The notes under the pieces are model-generated. The model saw nothing but the letters and a program-made list of their open reading frames with translations. It was not told the origin of the DNA and searched no databases. A stretch of 64,000 nucleotides of DNA from Citrus sinensis (lineage: Eukaryota > Streptophyta > Magnoliopsida > Sapindales > Rutaceae). A program made the translations under genes and the position numbers. Shown here piece after piece: positions 1-11,421 of this stretch (position 1 is its first letter; each line of letters starts with the position of its first letter). The stretch is from the NCBI RefSeq assembly GCF_022201045.2, contig NC_068559.1:29558501-29622500 (forward strand). Reading direction: 5' to 3'.

Positions 1-99
1 GAGCTACAAATTAATTAATGAAATGAAATAAACAACGGATGCAACTATTTTTTTTTTTCCATTTCTCCTCATTCTCATTTAGTACAAGGAGAAGACACG

Positions 100-1692
100 T
101 CAGACACCCTTTCTGCCAGAGTCAGATTTGGTCAAAGATCTAAGCCTCACTAAGAAATTAGCTTTTGTCCCCTCTTTCCGCTTCTTACTTCTATTTCCAT
201 ACTTGCCCCCAGGCGATGAGTCCCAATTCTCCGGCGATCTCACTACCACCACACTCTCCGGCGATCTCGTTATCACCAGTTCATCGCACTCCATCACCTC
301 CCCGCCAGATAAGATTTTCGCTTGCATTGCTGATACCACCTCCTTCATTGCCAAATCAACGTTGCCTCTGTTTCTCAACAGAACCTCCCCAATTTGAGCT
401 GGCGTCAAGGCCCCACCTGCCCTTATGCAACTCTCGACCACATCAAATAGTGCATGATGAGACTCGATTCCAAGATAGTTCTTCGCTAAGACCTTGAACG
501 CATGTGGCCCGCAGGTGCCAAGACTAACATGCACGTCCATGCGCCCACACCTAATCAGTGCCGGATCCACACTATCCCTGTGATTTGTAGTAAACACTAT
601 GATCTTCTCCTCGCTACAGCACGACCACAGGCCATCAGTGAAGTTCAGTAGTCCTGACAGTGTCACCCTTCCGCTCTCTTCTCCGTTATTATTATTATTA
701 TTGCCACAAGTAGAAGAAGCAATCCGCGAGCCCATCTCCTTTATTGATGATGATCTTTTCGTTTTTGCAGTAGTACTAGTATTACTACTCTTTAACATTC
801 TGTCAGCTGTCAGATCAACTGAGCAGTCTATGTCTTCAATTACAATGATGGAACGGTTTGTAGTCTGCAGAAGCAATGCTCTGAGCTCTGAATTGTCCGT
901 AACTTTTGTGAGTTCAAGATCATATACGTCGTAGCAAAGATAGTTAGCCATGGCAGCAATCAAACTTGATTTGCCAGACCCTGGTGGCCCGTAAAGCAAG
1001 TAACCGCGTTTCCATGCACGTCCAACTCTGTGATAGAACTCTTTCCCATTAGCGAATGCCGTCAAATCCTCCGTTATTTGCTTCTTAAGTTGAGGCTCAA
1101 GTGCCAGAGTTTCGAAGGTGGAAGGGTGGCGAAATGGGACAGAAACCCAGCCTGAGTCGTACGAGCCGTGGCCGTTGTTAGTGAAGAGCCTTCTCTCACG
1201 AGAAACGCGCTCAAACTCTTCAGCACGTGAGGTGACGTGATCGAGGTAGGCTGATAAAAGGGTTTGGCGGTGTCGTTTTGGTAGCTTGAGAGTGAAGCTA
1301 CGTTTTTCCTCTACGGAGTCTTGCACAGTGTCAACATGGTGCGTCCAGGAGAGACTGTGACCACTGAAAGAGTCGTGGACAGTGTGGTTGGGTGCAACAG
1401 TGAAGGAAATCCGATTGGAGGATCTAGAACGAGATAGGGTGAGGCGGCGGCACGTGCTGGATCCTGCGGGGTTGACAGAGTTGAGATAGAGGTTGACGTG
1501 GCGGTAGAGGTCGTTGACGTCGACGCCGCAGTAGCCGTTGAACTCCGGGATCTCGAAGTAGGAGTAAGGACTGAAGAGGTCTTGGAGAGATTCATAGAAG
1601 GAGTGGAGGAGTGAAAGGAGCTGTGAGGGTAAAACGTTTTGGAGGACGGTGAGGAGACCCAAGAATGACCACATTTGTGATAATATCTCCAT
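100..1692 (-). CDS. BCS1-like AAA-ATPase (AAA-ATPase At4g25835/At5g57480 type)
   Basis: Single-exon 530-residue protein. The N-terminus has a hydrophobic segment (about residues 8-30), expected to anchor it in a membrane, followed by the plant AAA-ATP-assoc region (about 30-130). The AAA core shows Walker A GPPGSGKSS at 235-243, Walker B IIVIEDIDC at 282-290, sensor-1 Asn at about 370 (FTTNHRDSVDPALI) and an Arg-rich CGRMD motif at 382-386. A low-complexity Ser/Asn insert (300-340) separates Walker B from sensor 1, as is usual in this plant clade. Family members are mitochondrial or ER ATPases, often stress- or hormone-induced; the substrate is unknown. The C-terminal 60 residues are basic and Ser-rich. 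The start is the first ATG and the hydrophobic anchor follows at once. The lack of introns is normal for the clade. Identification is secure at family level; the exact orthologue is not determined. Confidence 0.93.
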   Translation of the reverse strand: MEILSQMWSFLGLLTVLQNVLPSQLLSLLHSFYESLQDLFSPYSYFEIPEFNGYCGVDVNDLYRHVNLYLNSVNPAGSSTCRRLTLSRSRSSNRISFTVAPNHTVHDSFSGHSLSWTHHVDTVQDSVEEKRSFTLKLPKRHRQTLLSAYLDHVTSRAEEFERVSRERRLFTNNGHGSYDSGWVSVPFRHPSTFETLALEPQLKKQITEDLTAFANGKEFYHRVGRAWKRGYLLYGPPGSGKSSLIAAMANYLCYDVYDLELTKVTDNSELRALLLQTTNRSIIVIEDIDCSVDLTADRMLKSSNTSTTAKTKRSSSIKEMGSRIASSTCGNNNNNNGEESGRVTLSGLLNFTDGLWSCCSEEKIIVFTTNHRDSVDPALIRCGRMDVHVSLGTCGPHAFKVLAKNYLGIESHHALFDVVESCIRAGGALTPAQIGEVLLRNRGNVDLAMKEVVSAMQAKILSGGEVMECDELVITRSPESVVVVRSPENWDSSPGGKYGNRSKKRKEGTKANFLVRLRSLTKSDSGRKGV

Positions 1693-2881
1693 CTTTAGTT
1701 AATATTTCCTTCGCTGCTCCGTTGGACGTTGAATTGTGTTTTTATCTTTGTTGAGGTATAATTTAATGTTTATATATATATTTCTATATATCTATATGTA
1801 GGGAATTTAATTAAGGGAAGATGACGGTGACAAAAGTGAAACGAGATATACAGTTTGGGATGTGATCTGATATTATGTTGTGAAGACTGAAGAGTGTGGA
1901 TACTACTAGCTATCAGCAATTAATACTGAAAAAAAAAAAAGTAAGGAGGTAAAGATACTGTTTAGGGCTTGAAAAAGAAGGACACAAACAAAAAAGATAA
2001 AGGCAGTTAAAGATGATGAAGATGACTACGTACTCTTCATCTTTTGCTTTTCTTTAATTTGCCTGTACCGCTAGCTTTTGTTTTTCATATTCACGCATTC
2101 AATCCCTATATATTGCGTGGAATACACATGCTTAATCTTCAATATATTAATTAAACATTTGATGAATCAATTTGTTTAAGCAATGTTAATAGCTAATTGC
2201 TGTTTTACGAAGGGAATTACAAGGCAAAGCATGCATGTATGCGCTCTAGTAGAGCATTTAATGGAGTGTGGGAAAGTTACTGAAAGCGGCTAAGAAAACG
2301 GCCGGCAACTGTTACTCGGAAATGAATGCAACTATAAGCACACGAGAGACATGGAGACCTTTTGCTTTATCATCATTAATTCGCTTTCATTTGTTTGCTT
2401 GCTTTATCTTTTTCTTGTAATTGCAGTTGAGGTTATCAAGAGGTCAAGAGAATGTTCTTGGAATAATTGTACTTAAATCATCTTTGTTACAGATTAACAG
2501 GGCATCTGTATCATTTCTTCAATCAGCCAAAGTGACCTTTAAAGTTGAAGATAAAGGACATAGATCTTTTAAATCCTTAAATATAATTTTAAATTTACAT
2601 GAAAGGAAATGGAAAATATTACGTTCTAAAAGATATGCATTTAAATGAGAAACATTCATCAACTTGCAATCACATATTCTATAGCTAAAGCACTGTGCCC
2701 AATTTTTATGGTAAATGGTATATGTTTTTTTTTTCTTTTTTATAAATAAAGTTGAGCCTCAAAGGAGGCGTTTATTGAATAAAAAAGATAAAAGTAACAG
2801 AGGGACCATAACATTCTTCACCGTAACAAGAACCAGCACTAAGCTAACAAGAAAGCAACAGAGCGCCAAAGGAGGAAGAAA

Positions 2882-2912
<31 letters not shown>

Positions 2913-3745
2913 GCAGCTCGTCTGAATTTATGTTTGAGAGAATGATTAGCATCAAAACAAAGAAATCTACAAATTTTGTAAGGGGATCTGGCCATTAAAT
3001 AATGGGATCACAGTGTACACTTAAATTTTAATTTCTAAATAACTGGTCGCATTATTATTCTCGCAATTTATAGGAGAGAATTAACTTAAAAGGACATGCA
3101 TTCGATCGACAAGAATAACTCACAATTTAATCGATAATATTAGGTGAAGTAATTAAGGCCCCATCTCATATTGAGATTGGACAGTTATAACATTTTATGT
3201 TACAGTAGTAAATTATTTGGTAAATACTAATTGTTGATGTTTGAAAATTAAGTTAATTTGATCCACCACTTATATTATGAAAAAAATTGAAATATTTTTA
3301 TTATTTTATTAAAATTATTATTTAAAATAGGAATTGAGACAAGAATGGGATATATTCGACTGTTGGGATATATTCGACTGTTGGAGTTCAGAATTCTTGT
3401 TTGTTGATAAAAGCAGCAGAATCGATTCTACTTTAATTTGGCTCAGCTACTCCTTTTTATGTCATAGAAATAAAAGGGAAAAAAAAAGTTCACTAAAGAA
3501 GCTTTAGACAAAGTCACTACTCTCTTATCTACTTGACTACTTGTATGGCAAATTACCCGGCTTTTTCAAACTCAGCTCCAAGTTCATAGTAGGGAAAGTA
3601 TAACGATTGAGCCCTGAGCCTGGGCCGAGCTCCGGCCATAAGGTTTTTACCTGCTTAGGGGCCTTGAGCTAAGTTTAACAATGAAGCCCAGCCTTTAAAG
3701 CTACACACTAAGGTCTGTTTGATATTTGGGGTCAGCAGATATAAC
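1693..3745. other. AT-rich intergenic region
   Basis: This is the upstream region of the AAA-ATPase, with a TATA-rich stretch near 1770-1800, and unassigned DNA. A (GA)n microsatellite lies at about 2882-2913. The direct repeat GGGATATATTCGACTGTT occurs twice near 3347-3385. Short open frames at 2421-2648 and 2715-2995 have no recognisable domain and look like chance. Nothing else is supported. Confidence 0.5.
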
Positions 3746-3841
3746 ATAAACTTATGAGTGGGACTATTAGCACCCTCTAAATATCTCTTAACACCCATTT
3801 TCTTAATCAATCTCATTAAAATATTTTTTAAAAGGCAAATG

Positions 3842-3937
3842 CTAAGTTACATGCATGTACCTTACAACCCTCTCACATGAATAGTAAATGAACACTATTT
3901 ATGTGAGAGGGTTGTAAGGTACATGCATGTAACTTAG
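3842..3937. repeat. Near-perfect 96-bp inverted repeat (hairpin)
   Basis: Left arm starts CTAAGTTACATGCATG and right arm ends CATGCATGTAACTTAG; the arms match over about 43 bp with a very short loop. Weaker symmetry continues outward, with TTTTTAAAAGG on both sides. Such structures are typical of small fold-back or MITE insertions and could be a small-RNA source. Confidence 0.8.
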
Positions 3938-4247
3938 AGGGATCCTTTTAAAAATTATAAAATTCTTTTAACACCTCCATCAATGACAAAAATATCCTTA
4001 ATTAAAATTTATTGTGTAAACCTCATTCTTTAATTTTTATTATTAAACTCTATTTCAACAATGAGATTTATTTCTTTTTTTTTTAAGAGTGCAAATTGCA
4101 AATTCACTAAGACAACTGCAAGGATCACATAGTTAAACCAAAGAAACATGTCACTTCAACTTGAGAAATCCAGTTCAACTGAGAAACGGTACGAAATGGA
4201 AAATAATAAACTAGACATGGCTATGTTATTTTGAGGCAGCAAATATC

Positions 4248-4906
4248 TTAGATTGTTGCTTCCAGGAAAGCTCTTCCTGGTTGACGATCAGCCAAAGGAC
4301 CATGACATCCGAAGAGCTTGGCATTCATACCATCTGGGACAATCCTGTTCTCTGAATTCCACCTTAGATAATCAGCACGGCTGAACTTGGTAAATCCCCA
4401 TTTCCTGCTGACAATAATCTTTTGACGAACAGGAAACTTGAACTTAGCACGGCGAAGGGCCTCCTGAGTAGGGTTGGCAATGGGACGGGATGGGATGGGA
4501 TTTACCAATCCCAGTCCCATCCCATATATGCAAATGGGATGAAAAAACATCCCAATCCCGTCCCTATATTTTTTTTGGGACAAAAATATGTCCCAATCCC
4601 GTCCCAAAAGAGATGGGATCCTGCGGGATCCCATCCCAATTGGAAAAATTTCCATTCTTAATCAGTAATGAGACGGGATGGAACGAAATTTTTCAATCCC
4701 ACTCCCATCCCGCATTTGTAATTGGGATAAAAAAAGGTCTCAATTCCGTCCTTAAATTTTTTTTATGGGACAAAAATATGTCCCAATCCTGTCCTAAATG
4801 GGATGGGATCCCGCAGGATCCCATCCTATCGGAAAAAATTGCCATCCCTACTCCTGAGCATGGTGGCTATTACTATCCTTGCAACAGACATAAAGCAATG
4901 GGATTT
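4248..4906 (-). pseudogene. RPL10: 60S ribosomal protein L10 C-terminal fragment, split by a MITE
   Basis: Minus-strand translation gives the uL16/RPL10 C-terminus: CCKDSNSHHAQE from 4859-4906, then [20 protein letters not shown] and [14 protein letters not shown], ending in [15 protein letters not shown] and a stop at 4248-4250. RPL10 is about 220 residues and only roughly the last 75-80 are here, so this is a fragment, not a gene. A 382-bp hAT-type MITE (4469-4850) interrupts it; removing the element and one copy of its target duplication rejoins the reading frame at the Gln-Glu of HAQEALRR. Homology stops abruptly near 4906, at an exon edge or capture junction. Several substitutions in the normally invariant family sequence (for example Ser-to-Tyr and Arg-to-Cys before the CKD) fit loss of constraint. 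Confidence 0.85.
4469..4850. mobile_element. Non-autonomous hAT-type MITE, 382 bp
   Basis: Terminal inverted repeats TAGGGTTGGCAAT (left) and TAGGGATGGCAAT (reverse complement of the right end) are flanked by a perfect 8-bp target duplication CTCCTGAG at 4461-4468 and 4851-4858. An 8-bp duplication plus TAGGG-type ends is diagnostic of the hAT superfamily. The interior is built from degenerate GGGATGGGAT and ATCCCATCCC blocks and has an imperfect two-fold internal duplication (4470-4650 versus 4670-4850). It has no transposase. The long frames through it are by-products of this repetition. Confidence 0.92.
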
Positions 4907-5195
4907 ATTTCATTTAAAAGAAAAAATAATAGATTTTCATTCTCTCTGTTATAGTTATCAGTGATAAATTTTTCACTTGAAAACTAGAGGAAAAGGCAAC
5001 CTTTCTAGTTTCTAAAATGTTAGATTTTTTAAGGAAAAATTATTTGACTTTTGAGTGGGGGTTTAATTAGAAATTATCCTATTATGTAATTTTAATAAAG
5101 GTTAAAATCGTAAACTAATTAAAGTGGTTTTAAGAGGCATTTGGAGGAATGCCAATAGTCCCACTCTAAACTTATAAATAGTGTGATATTTGATC

Positions 5196-6120
5196 AAGTG
5201 AGGCTATTGGCACCCCTCGAAAATTCTCATCAAACACCATTTTGCATTAATGAATCTGTATTTTTTTAGAATTAATTATATAAATTAATATAGGCGTAAA
5301 ACAACTGCCTTAATCATCTATTTATCACAAATTTTCAATATTTGGTGGTGAATGAGGATGGGTTTAGTGGTGATGAAGATAAGTGGTTGTGGTGATTTAG
5401 AGAGAGAATACAAGTGAGAAAGAAAGTAATTTGCAAAAAAATTACGATTAAACACTTAAATTTCAAATATCATCATCTTTGTAAGCCACACCTATTATAA
5501 TCTCTTCACAATTTTTTTTTTATTTGAAACCTTTATTTCACACAGTACTAGCAAATATATTACAGATTTGAAGACATTTTTCTTTTTTTGTAGATTTATA
5601 TCATCAATTTTGCAATTCATCTTCTTCCATTATTATGTTTTTCTTCCACTCACTAACGGTTTAGAACTCCAGATGGTTTTGTTAAACATAAATTGAATTC
5701 TTTAATAAAGATTTTTGAAATACTTGTGCTAAACTTGTGAATGTTTGTTTCCGTCTCTAATTTGGATAAAACTAAATAACAATCAGAAAAAAAGGATTTT
5801 TGAGTTGAAATCCATTAACAATAATAAAAGAAAATGAATACAAGCATGCATACATTCTGCTATATTTCCTTGTTCTTAATTAGTTAGAGTTTATCAACAG
5901 TAAATTAATTAGAATTTAAAAGTGAGAAAGATGTTTAAGATTTGTTGTTGAAGGAGATTTTATTTTATTTTTTTTAACAAAATAAGTCGGGACTTGTGTA
6001 GAAAAAAGAGTGGGATTCAAATCTTGTACATGTCCTTAAACATAATTTTATCTAGTGATTAAACTATAAATATAAAGGACGAGGTTTTATAAGGTTAGTG
6101 AGGGATGCCGATAGCTTTGC
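5196..6120. mobile_element. Second TIR-like element of the same end family
   Basis: The left end around GAGGCTATTGGCACCCCTC (about 5200-5218) is mirrored by an imperfect inverted end near 6098-6120 (GAGGGATGCCGATAGC). The interior is AT-rich with no coding capacity. It sits head to tail with the element at 3746-5175 and shares the TATTGGCACCC end core. Borders and superfamily are inferred only. Confidence 0.35.
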
Positions 6121-6479
6121 TCTATTTTGATAAAGTTTCTCTTATAATCTGACCATATTTAAACTTTAAAGGACTTTTTATCAAATTATTTCATCTCATT
6201 AATTACTTGTATTTAATTACAGTTGTGTTATCTGTGAAAAAATTCTTATTGGTTTACAACTAGCATCTCTTTTCCCCGTTATCCAATATTAATAAGAGAT
6301 TGAAAACATTAGGTATGAAAAATAGTAACCACGTTAAAGAAACATTAAATTAATGAAAAAACTTCTCCCTCCTTACCATCTCCGCAACTCCATCATTCAA
6401 AACTCCTTATCCTCCTCATCTTCTATCAAATAATCACTTTTCACAAAGAAATCAATTTTTTTCCAGTGGGTTCTAATGA

Positions 6480-8560
6480 ACCTTTGTTTACTGGTTGCAT
6501 TCCCAGTTTTATTATTTTTCGTATGACCGCAGCATTTGAATTTTGATCGTAAATAAGATGTCATTTATTTCATCAAACTATAGACAACACGCCGTCTATA
6601 CATTTTACAGGACCAATAGCACGTCATCTAATGAATTGAATTCCATGTGATTCTAATAAAAGTAAGAGATCATTAAATTTTTTACATGTTTGTTTTTTCC
6701 ATCATAGATTTGTATATTAGGTAAAATTAAGGAGAAAAATTTAACTTAATAACACTTAAGTATGAATATATGTATAGGAAAATGATCTTTTAGCATCTCA
6801 TTAGGCTCATTCTAAATTTAGTCCAGTAATGTAAAAATTGTACATCTTATATGTGATACATTTTATTTGAAATATTTTTTTAATATTAATATACGTGGGT
6901 AGAAAGACCGTTTATAATACTAAAATTAAAAAATTAAAAGACCATTAGCTAAACCAAAAGCCAAAAGTAGCGCATTTGTACTAAAATACTATTTTTAAAA
7001 ACAATATTAACTTGTACTTTACCAAAAAAAAATCATTTGTACTTTTCTATTTATTTGTTTTCAAAAACAACTGTTGTAAAATTTAACTTTAGGCATAACA
7101 AGCGTAACTAAACGACATGTTATCCATCTTAACAATAAAGGTGCGACATGAAATCCGTGTTATTTATATAAATGACAAGTATAAACAGTATGTGTTGGTG
7201 CATCATATAGATGACTTGTGGTTTTTAGTTTGCATAAAGAGGACGTGTCATTTTGCTGATGAGTCTTTTTATGACATGTCATCTTTATATTTTACTATTT
7301 CAACAACATGCTATCTATTTAGTTGAATTTCACATGATTTTAGTGAAAGTAAGATGTCATTTTTTTACAGTTAAATAAAATAATAAATTATTTCAATTAT
7401 TCATATATTTTTACATATTTGTTTTCTCGAACATTGAAAATACGTAATTTGTATTTTTGAAAAAAGTTAAGGAAAAAATTTAACTTGAAAACAAAGTTTA
7501 ATTACACACACTTCTAGCTTCATAGAGGGAAATAAACTTTAGCTTCTCATTAGGCTCATTGTAAATTTGCTCCAACAATGTAAAAATAGTATACTTTTTT
7601 TTCATAATATTAATATTTGTGTATAGAGAGGCCATTTATAAAATTAAATTACAAAATCAAAAGACCGTTAGCTAAACTAAAAGAAAAATTAAAGGTAGTC
7701 CATTTGTCCCGAAATATTTTTTATAAATAATTTATACTTAAAAAATTAAAAAAAATTAACTTTGCTTTCTTATTTTTCTATTTTGAGAAAATGACCACTT
7801 ATTTTTATGTTTTGAGAAAATGACCATTGTAAAATTTTACTTTAAACATGATAAGTTGTTTATTTTTCAATGACATTACATCCAATATTTCAAATTTCAA
7901 ACGGCAAGCAGGTCGTAGATGACACGTCGTTTGTCATTTTATCTATTAATGACATGTCATTCATGTCATAAAGAAAAATATATACGACATGGCATCTGTG
8001 GTATTTATAGATCATAGTAATGGTAAGCATAAATAGTATGTATCAACGGATAATGAAAATGACCCATCATTTGAATTTTGATTGTGAACAACATATCATT
8101 TGATTTATTGACGTGTAGATGTTATGACATCTATATATTTTATAGGACCAAGGACACATCATCTACTAAATTGAATTCCACATGATTTTAATGAAAGTAA
8201 GAGATCATTTGTTTTTTAATAGTTAAATAGAATAACAAGTTATTTCAATTATTCATATAGTTTTATATGTTTGTTTTCCCTAACACTGACAATTAGTTGT
8301 TTGTATATTTGGATAAAATTATGGAAAAAAATTAACTTGGAAATAACGCTTAAGTATGAATATATACAATGTTGAAAATATATTATGTTGAATACACACA
8401 CATGAATGTATACTATATTAAATATATACTATGTTGCGCGCGCACACACACACACACACAAAGACTGGGCTTTATATATGAAAATAATCTCTTGGCATCT
8501 CATTAATAAAGTAAGGAATCTCTTATTGGAATAAACTAAAATTCAAAAAAGAAAAAGAAA
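6480..8560. repeat. Degenerate tandem array, about three 0.7-0.85-kb units
   Basis: The same order of landmarks recurs three times. A block like GAATTCCACATGATTTTA, then GTAAGAGATCATTT, sits near 6636, 7325 and 8170. Each is followed by TTACATGTTTGTTTT-like sequence and, 150-200 bp later, by a block like GCATCTCATTAGGCTCATT near 6793, 7541 and 8485 (the third truncated). Units also carry ATGACATGTCATC-like palindromes. No protein is encoded; this is probably transposon-internal or satellite-like DNA. Confidence 0.65.
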
Positions 8561-8654
8561 AAGCACAAATTTCAATATATTATACATGACAAAACATACA
8601 CTATATTTAAGTGTGTATTTTTGTTATTTTTTAGATAAGTCTAGAGAATATATT

Positions 8655-8807
8655 TATCCATCCAGAATTTTAAAGTATAGGAAAATTTGAGAAAACATAT
8701 AAATTGTGCGGTTTAAGCGCTTTAAGTTTTAAACATTTAAAACTCCATGGTTTTAAAGTTTTCTCGAACTTTTCCTTCACTTTAAGATCCCAGACCGAAA
8801 AATTACT
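8655..8807. mobile_element. Fold-back MITE, diverged copy next to an (AC)n microsatellite
   Basis: Inverted blocks AATTTTAAAGTATAGG near 8664 and TTCACTTTAAGATCCC near 8776 surround a central GTGCGGTTT / CCATGGTTTTAAAG palindrome. The layout matches the two hairpin elements in the SOK intron (38262-38581). It is followed directly by an (AC)n tract at about 8808-8835. Confidence 0.5.
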
Positions 8808-8835
8808 ACACACACACACACACACACACACACAT

Positions 8836-9807
8836 ACTTGAATCGTGGGAATAAATGAGATGTAAGTTATAGATATCCCGATGGAGTGGAATAACTTGTA
8901 TTTTATCTTATATAATTATTAAGAGTAATGATATATACACAAATGATATGAATGTATATATTCCTTGAATGATTGATAATTTTTCACAAGTTTCAATAAA
9001 ATCAATTACATTATCTCGTTGAACCACCCATTGATTGAGTCGTTCTCACCTCCCTTCCTCAACTTTGAGGGAACGAGTTTAATTCTTTTATTTGTGGTAA
9101 AAATATGGCTCGATTTCTCCATTATTTAGAATAACTTCTTCCGATTTGGAAGTGGATTTTCGATGTGTAGTATTTACCGTTGTACTGATCAAGGTTGGTC
9201 TAGACATATTTTTAATTATAATATTAATATAATTATATGTGATATCTCAAATATTATATTACGTGATCAATCATTTAATGAATGTCATAATGTATAGAGT
9301 GAGGATTTGGAGTAACACTTGCTCAATTATTAATATTTGTGACCTGGGTTCATTCATTAGTTTGATGTCATCAAAACAGTGCATGATGTCATTGAGTTGC
9401 GAGACAAATTAACCAATCATCACGATCGCTCTTTTTGCGTTGGTGGGGTTGGTGAAGTGACGCACTTTGAGGCTTTGAGCTCCACTCTTAAATGTTTTGG
9501 TTCTTGATCGCCTAGAATAGTGACACTTGTGCTCTCTCTGTAATATGATGTTATATTATTTTATTCTTTACCCATCCAATTCCCATCGTCATCTTATCTG
9601 CCTTCCAAGTTCCAAATTAGTCTAGGCCTAGCGATCAAAACCATATCCTATATTATTTTTCTCCTTTCCGGCCCAAGCCAACTAGTTGTCTGCCACACAT
9701 TATTGCTAGCTAGGAGATGATAATGCTCAACAATATTCTCTTCAAAACAACAAAGTTAAAAAGTACCGTTGCATGCTGCTGCCCTGGCACTAAATCTTTG
9801 GCGGCTG
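8836..9807. other. Intergenic region, nothing recognised
   Basis: AT-rich sequence with no open frame of note, no inverted repeat and no gene similarity that I can recognise. It runs to the target site of the gypsy element; CTAAT at 9808-9812 is the left target duplication. Confidence 0.5.
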
Positions 9808-9812
9808 CTAAT

Positions 9813-9911
9813 TGTTGAGTGTTAGAAAATGCATATTTATAAAGGAGAAAACCGTCATTTTACATTCCAAGTCTTACTAACAACCCTTACTTTTATGTAT
9901 TTAACCTTCTT
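9813..9911 (+). repeat. 5' LTR remnant (99 bp)
   Basis: These 99 bp match 15302-15400 without a difference that I can see. Directly after AACCTTCTT the sequence switches from LTR to pol. The identity suggests recent insertion, but 99 bp is too short for dating. Confidence 0.93.
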
Positions 9912-11295
9912 TCGTCTCCATTTTGACACAATTACAGAATCATTACCATTGAATGAGTCATTTCCAGATGAACAATTAATGAATGTGGAAGTATTACCTT
10001 GGTATGCTGATATAGTTAATTATCTTGTTACAGGTAAACTTCCAGAGCATTGGACCAAGCAAGATAAGGCTAAATTCTTTGCAGAGATAAAGAATTTCTT
10101 TTGGGATGACCCGTATTTGTTCAAGTATTGTGCAGACCAAATTGTTAGACGATGTGTCCCAGAAAGTGAAATTCAGAATATCCTTTCATTCTGCCATGAA
10201 CAAGCTTGTGGAGGCCATTTCAGTGCTAAGAAAACAGCAACTAAAGTTTTACAATGTGGTTTTTATTGGCCAACTATATTTCGAGATGCTTACACTTTCT
10301 GTTCTTCATGTGATAGGTGTCAACGAATGGGGAGCATTACACGAAGGAACATGATGCCACTAAATCCAATTTTAGTGGTTGAGATTTTTGACGTATGGGG
10401 TATCGACTTCATGGGACCCTTTCCCCCGTCTTTTGGCCATCAATACATATTGGTTGCTGTTGACTACGTATCGAAATGGGTAGAAGCAATTCCATGTAGG
10501 ACCAATGATCACAAGGTGGTGATAGCATTTTTGAAAAGCAACATTGTTTCACGCTTTGGATTCCCTCGAGCGATAATCAGTGATGGTGGTGCCCACTTTT
10601 GTAACAAAGCATTCAAAGCTCTTTTGACAAAGTATTCAATCACACACAAAGTGGCAACTCCGTATCATCCGCAAACCAGTGGCCAAGTTGAGATCTCCAA
10701 TCGAGAAATAAAGCACATATTAGAAAAGACGGTGAGGCCGGACAGAAAAGATTGGTCATTAAGACTTGATGATGCCTTATGGGCATATAGAACGGCTTTC
10801 AAGACCCCGATTGGGATGTCACCCTACAGGCTAGTGTATGGAAAAGCTTGCCACCTACCTGTGGAACTCGAGCATCGTGCATATTGGGCCATCAAGAAAT
10901 TCAATTTTGACATGCAGCAAGCCAGCTCAAAAAGAAGATTACAGCTGGCAGAACTTGAAGAAATTCGCAATGATGCATACGAAAATGCCAAGATTTACAA
11001 GCAACGAATGAAAGTCTTCCATGATAAGCAAATTATGAGAAAATCGTTCACTCCAGGTCAGAAAGTGCTTTTATTCAATTCTCGCCTGCACCTATTCCCA
11101 GGTAAGTTACGCTCTCGTTGGTCTGGCCCATTTATTGTTCATACTGTTTTTTCACATGAGGCAATTGAAATTAAAGACCCAAAGAACGGTGTCACGTTTA
11201 AAGTTAATGGTCAAAGATTAAAGCCATATCTAGAGTACCAACCACATGAAGAAGACACCGAAATAAATTTGAGTGACCCACCAAATTTGAATTGA
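9829..11295 (+). CDS. LTR-pol fusion ORF: gypsy integrase with an LTR-derived N-terminus
   Basis: 488 codons without a stop. The first 28 residues (to YLTFF) are translated LTR; the rest is true pol, starting in the RNase H-integrase linker ([18 protein letters not shown]). The integrase zinc module HHCC is seen as HEQACGGHF then CSSCDRC. The DDE core shows D in [12 protein letters not shown] in [10 protein letters not shown] and E in [12 protein letters not shown]. The C-terminal GPF/Y-type module reads [12 protein letters not shown]. These are Athila/Tat-clade hallmarks. Integrase normally inserts the cDNA. Here it lacks its upstream polyprotein, and the ATG at 9829 is created by the deletion junction. 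The catalytic motifs are intact, but no promoter is evident because the U3 region of the 5' LTR is gone. Probably not functional. Confidence 0.9.
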   Translation: MHIYKGENRHFTFQVLLTTLTFMYLTFFRLHFDTITESLPLNESFPDEQLMNVEVLPWYADIVNYLVTGKLPEHWTKQDKAKFFAEIKNFFWDDPYLFKYCADQIVRRCVPESEIQNILSFCHEQACGGHFSAKKTATKVLQCGFYWPTIFRDAYTFCSSCDRCQRMGSITRRNMMPLNPILVVEIFDVWGIDFMGPFPPSFGHQYILVAVDYVSKWVEAIPCRTNDHKVVIAFLKSNIVSRFGFPRAIISDGGAHFCNKAFKALLTKYSITHKVATPYHPQTSGQVEISNREIKHILEKTVRPDRKDWSLRLDDALWAYRTAFKTPIGMSPYRLVYGKACHLPVELEHRAYWAIKKFNFDMQQASSKRRLQLAELEEIRNDAYENAKIYKQRMKVFHDKQIMRKSFTPGQKVLLFNSRLHLFPGKLRSRWSGPFIVHTVFSHEAIEIKDPKNGVTFKVNGQRLKPYLEYQPHEEDTEINLSDPPNLN

Positions 11296-11421
11296 TTTTT
11301 TTTCTTTTCGTTGATTTGATTTTTCTTTCTTTCTTTTTATTATTATTCTTTTGCTAATTGAAATTGTTTTTGCATAAGTGTGTTTATTTTACCATTAAGT
11401 TTTCTCTTATCATTTTTAATC

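Larger units (their letters stand above)
3746..5175. mobile_element. Putative TIR-bounded element carrying an RPL10 fragment
   Basis: A terminus around GTGGGACTATTAGCACCC (3759-3776) recurs as an imperfect inverted copy at about 5131-5175. Between them lie a 96-bp hairpin, an RPL10 fragment and a hAT-type MITE. If the two ends belong together, this is a 1.4-kb non-autonomous DNA element that has captured a host gene piece, as Pack-MULEs do. I could not find a clear target duplication, so superfamily and exact borders are open. The same end motif bounds a second element at 5196-6120. Confidence 0.4.

Noticed and set aside
128..934. Plus-strand frames opposite the AAA-ATPase
   Set aside because: They are antisense shadows of a clearly conserved minus-strand gene.
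4422..4954. Open frames rich in NPVPIP/GMGLG motifs
   Set aside because: They come from the GGGATGGGAT repeats of the hAT MITE, plus RPL10 sequence read on the wrong strand.
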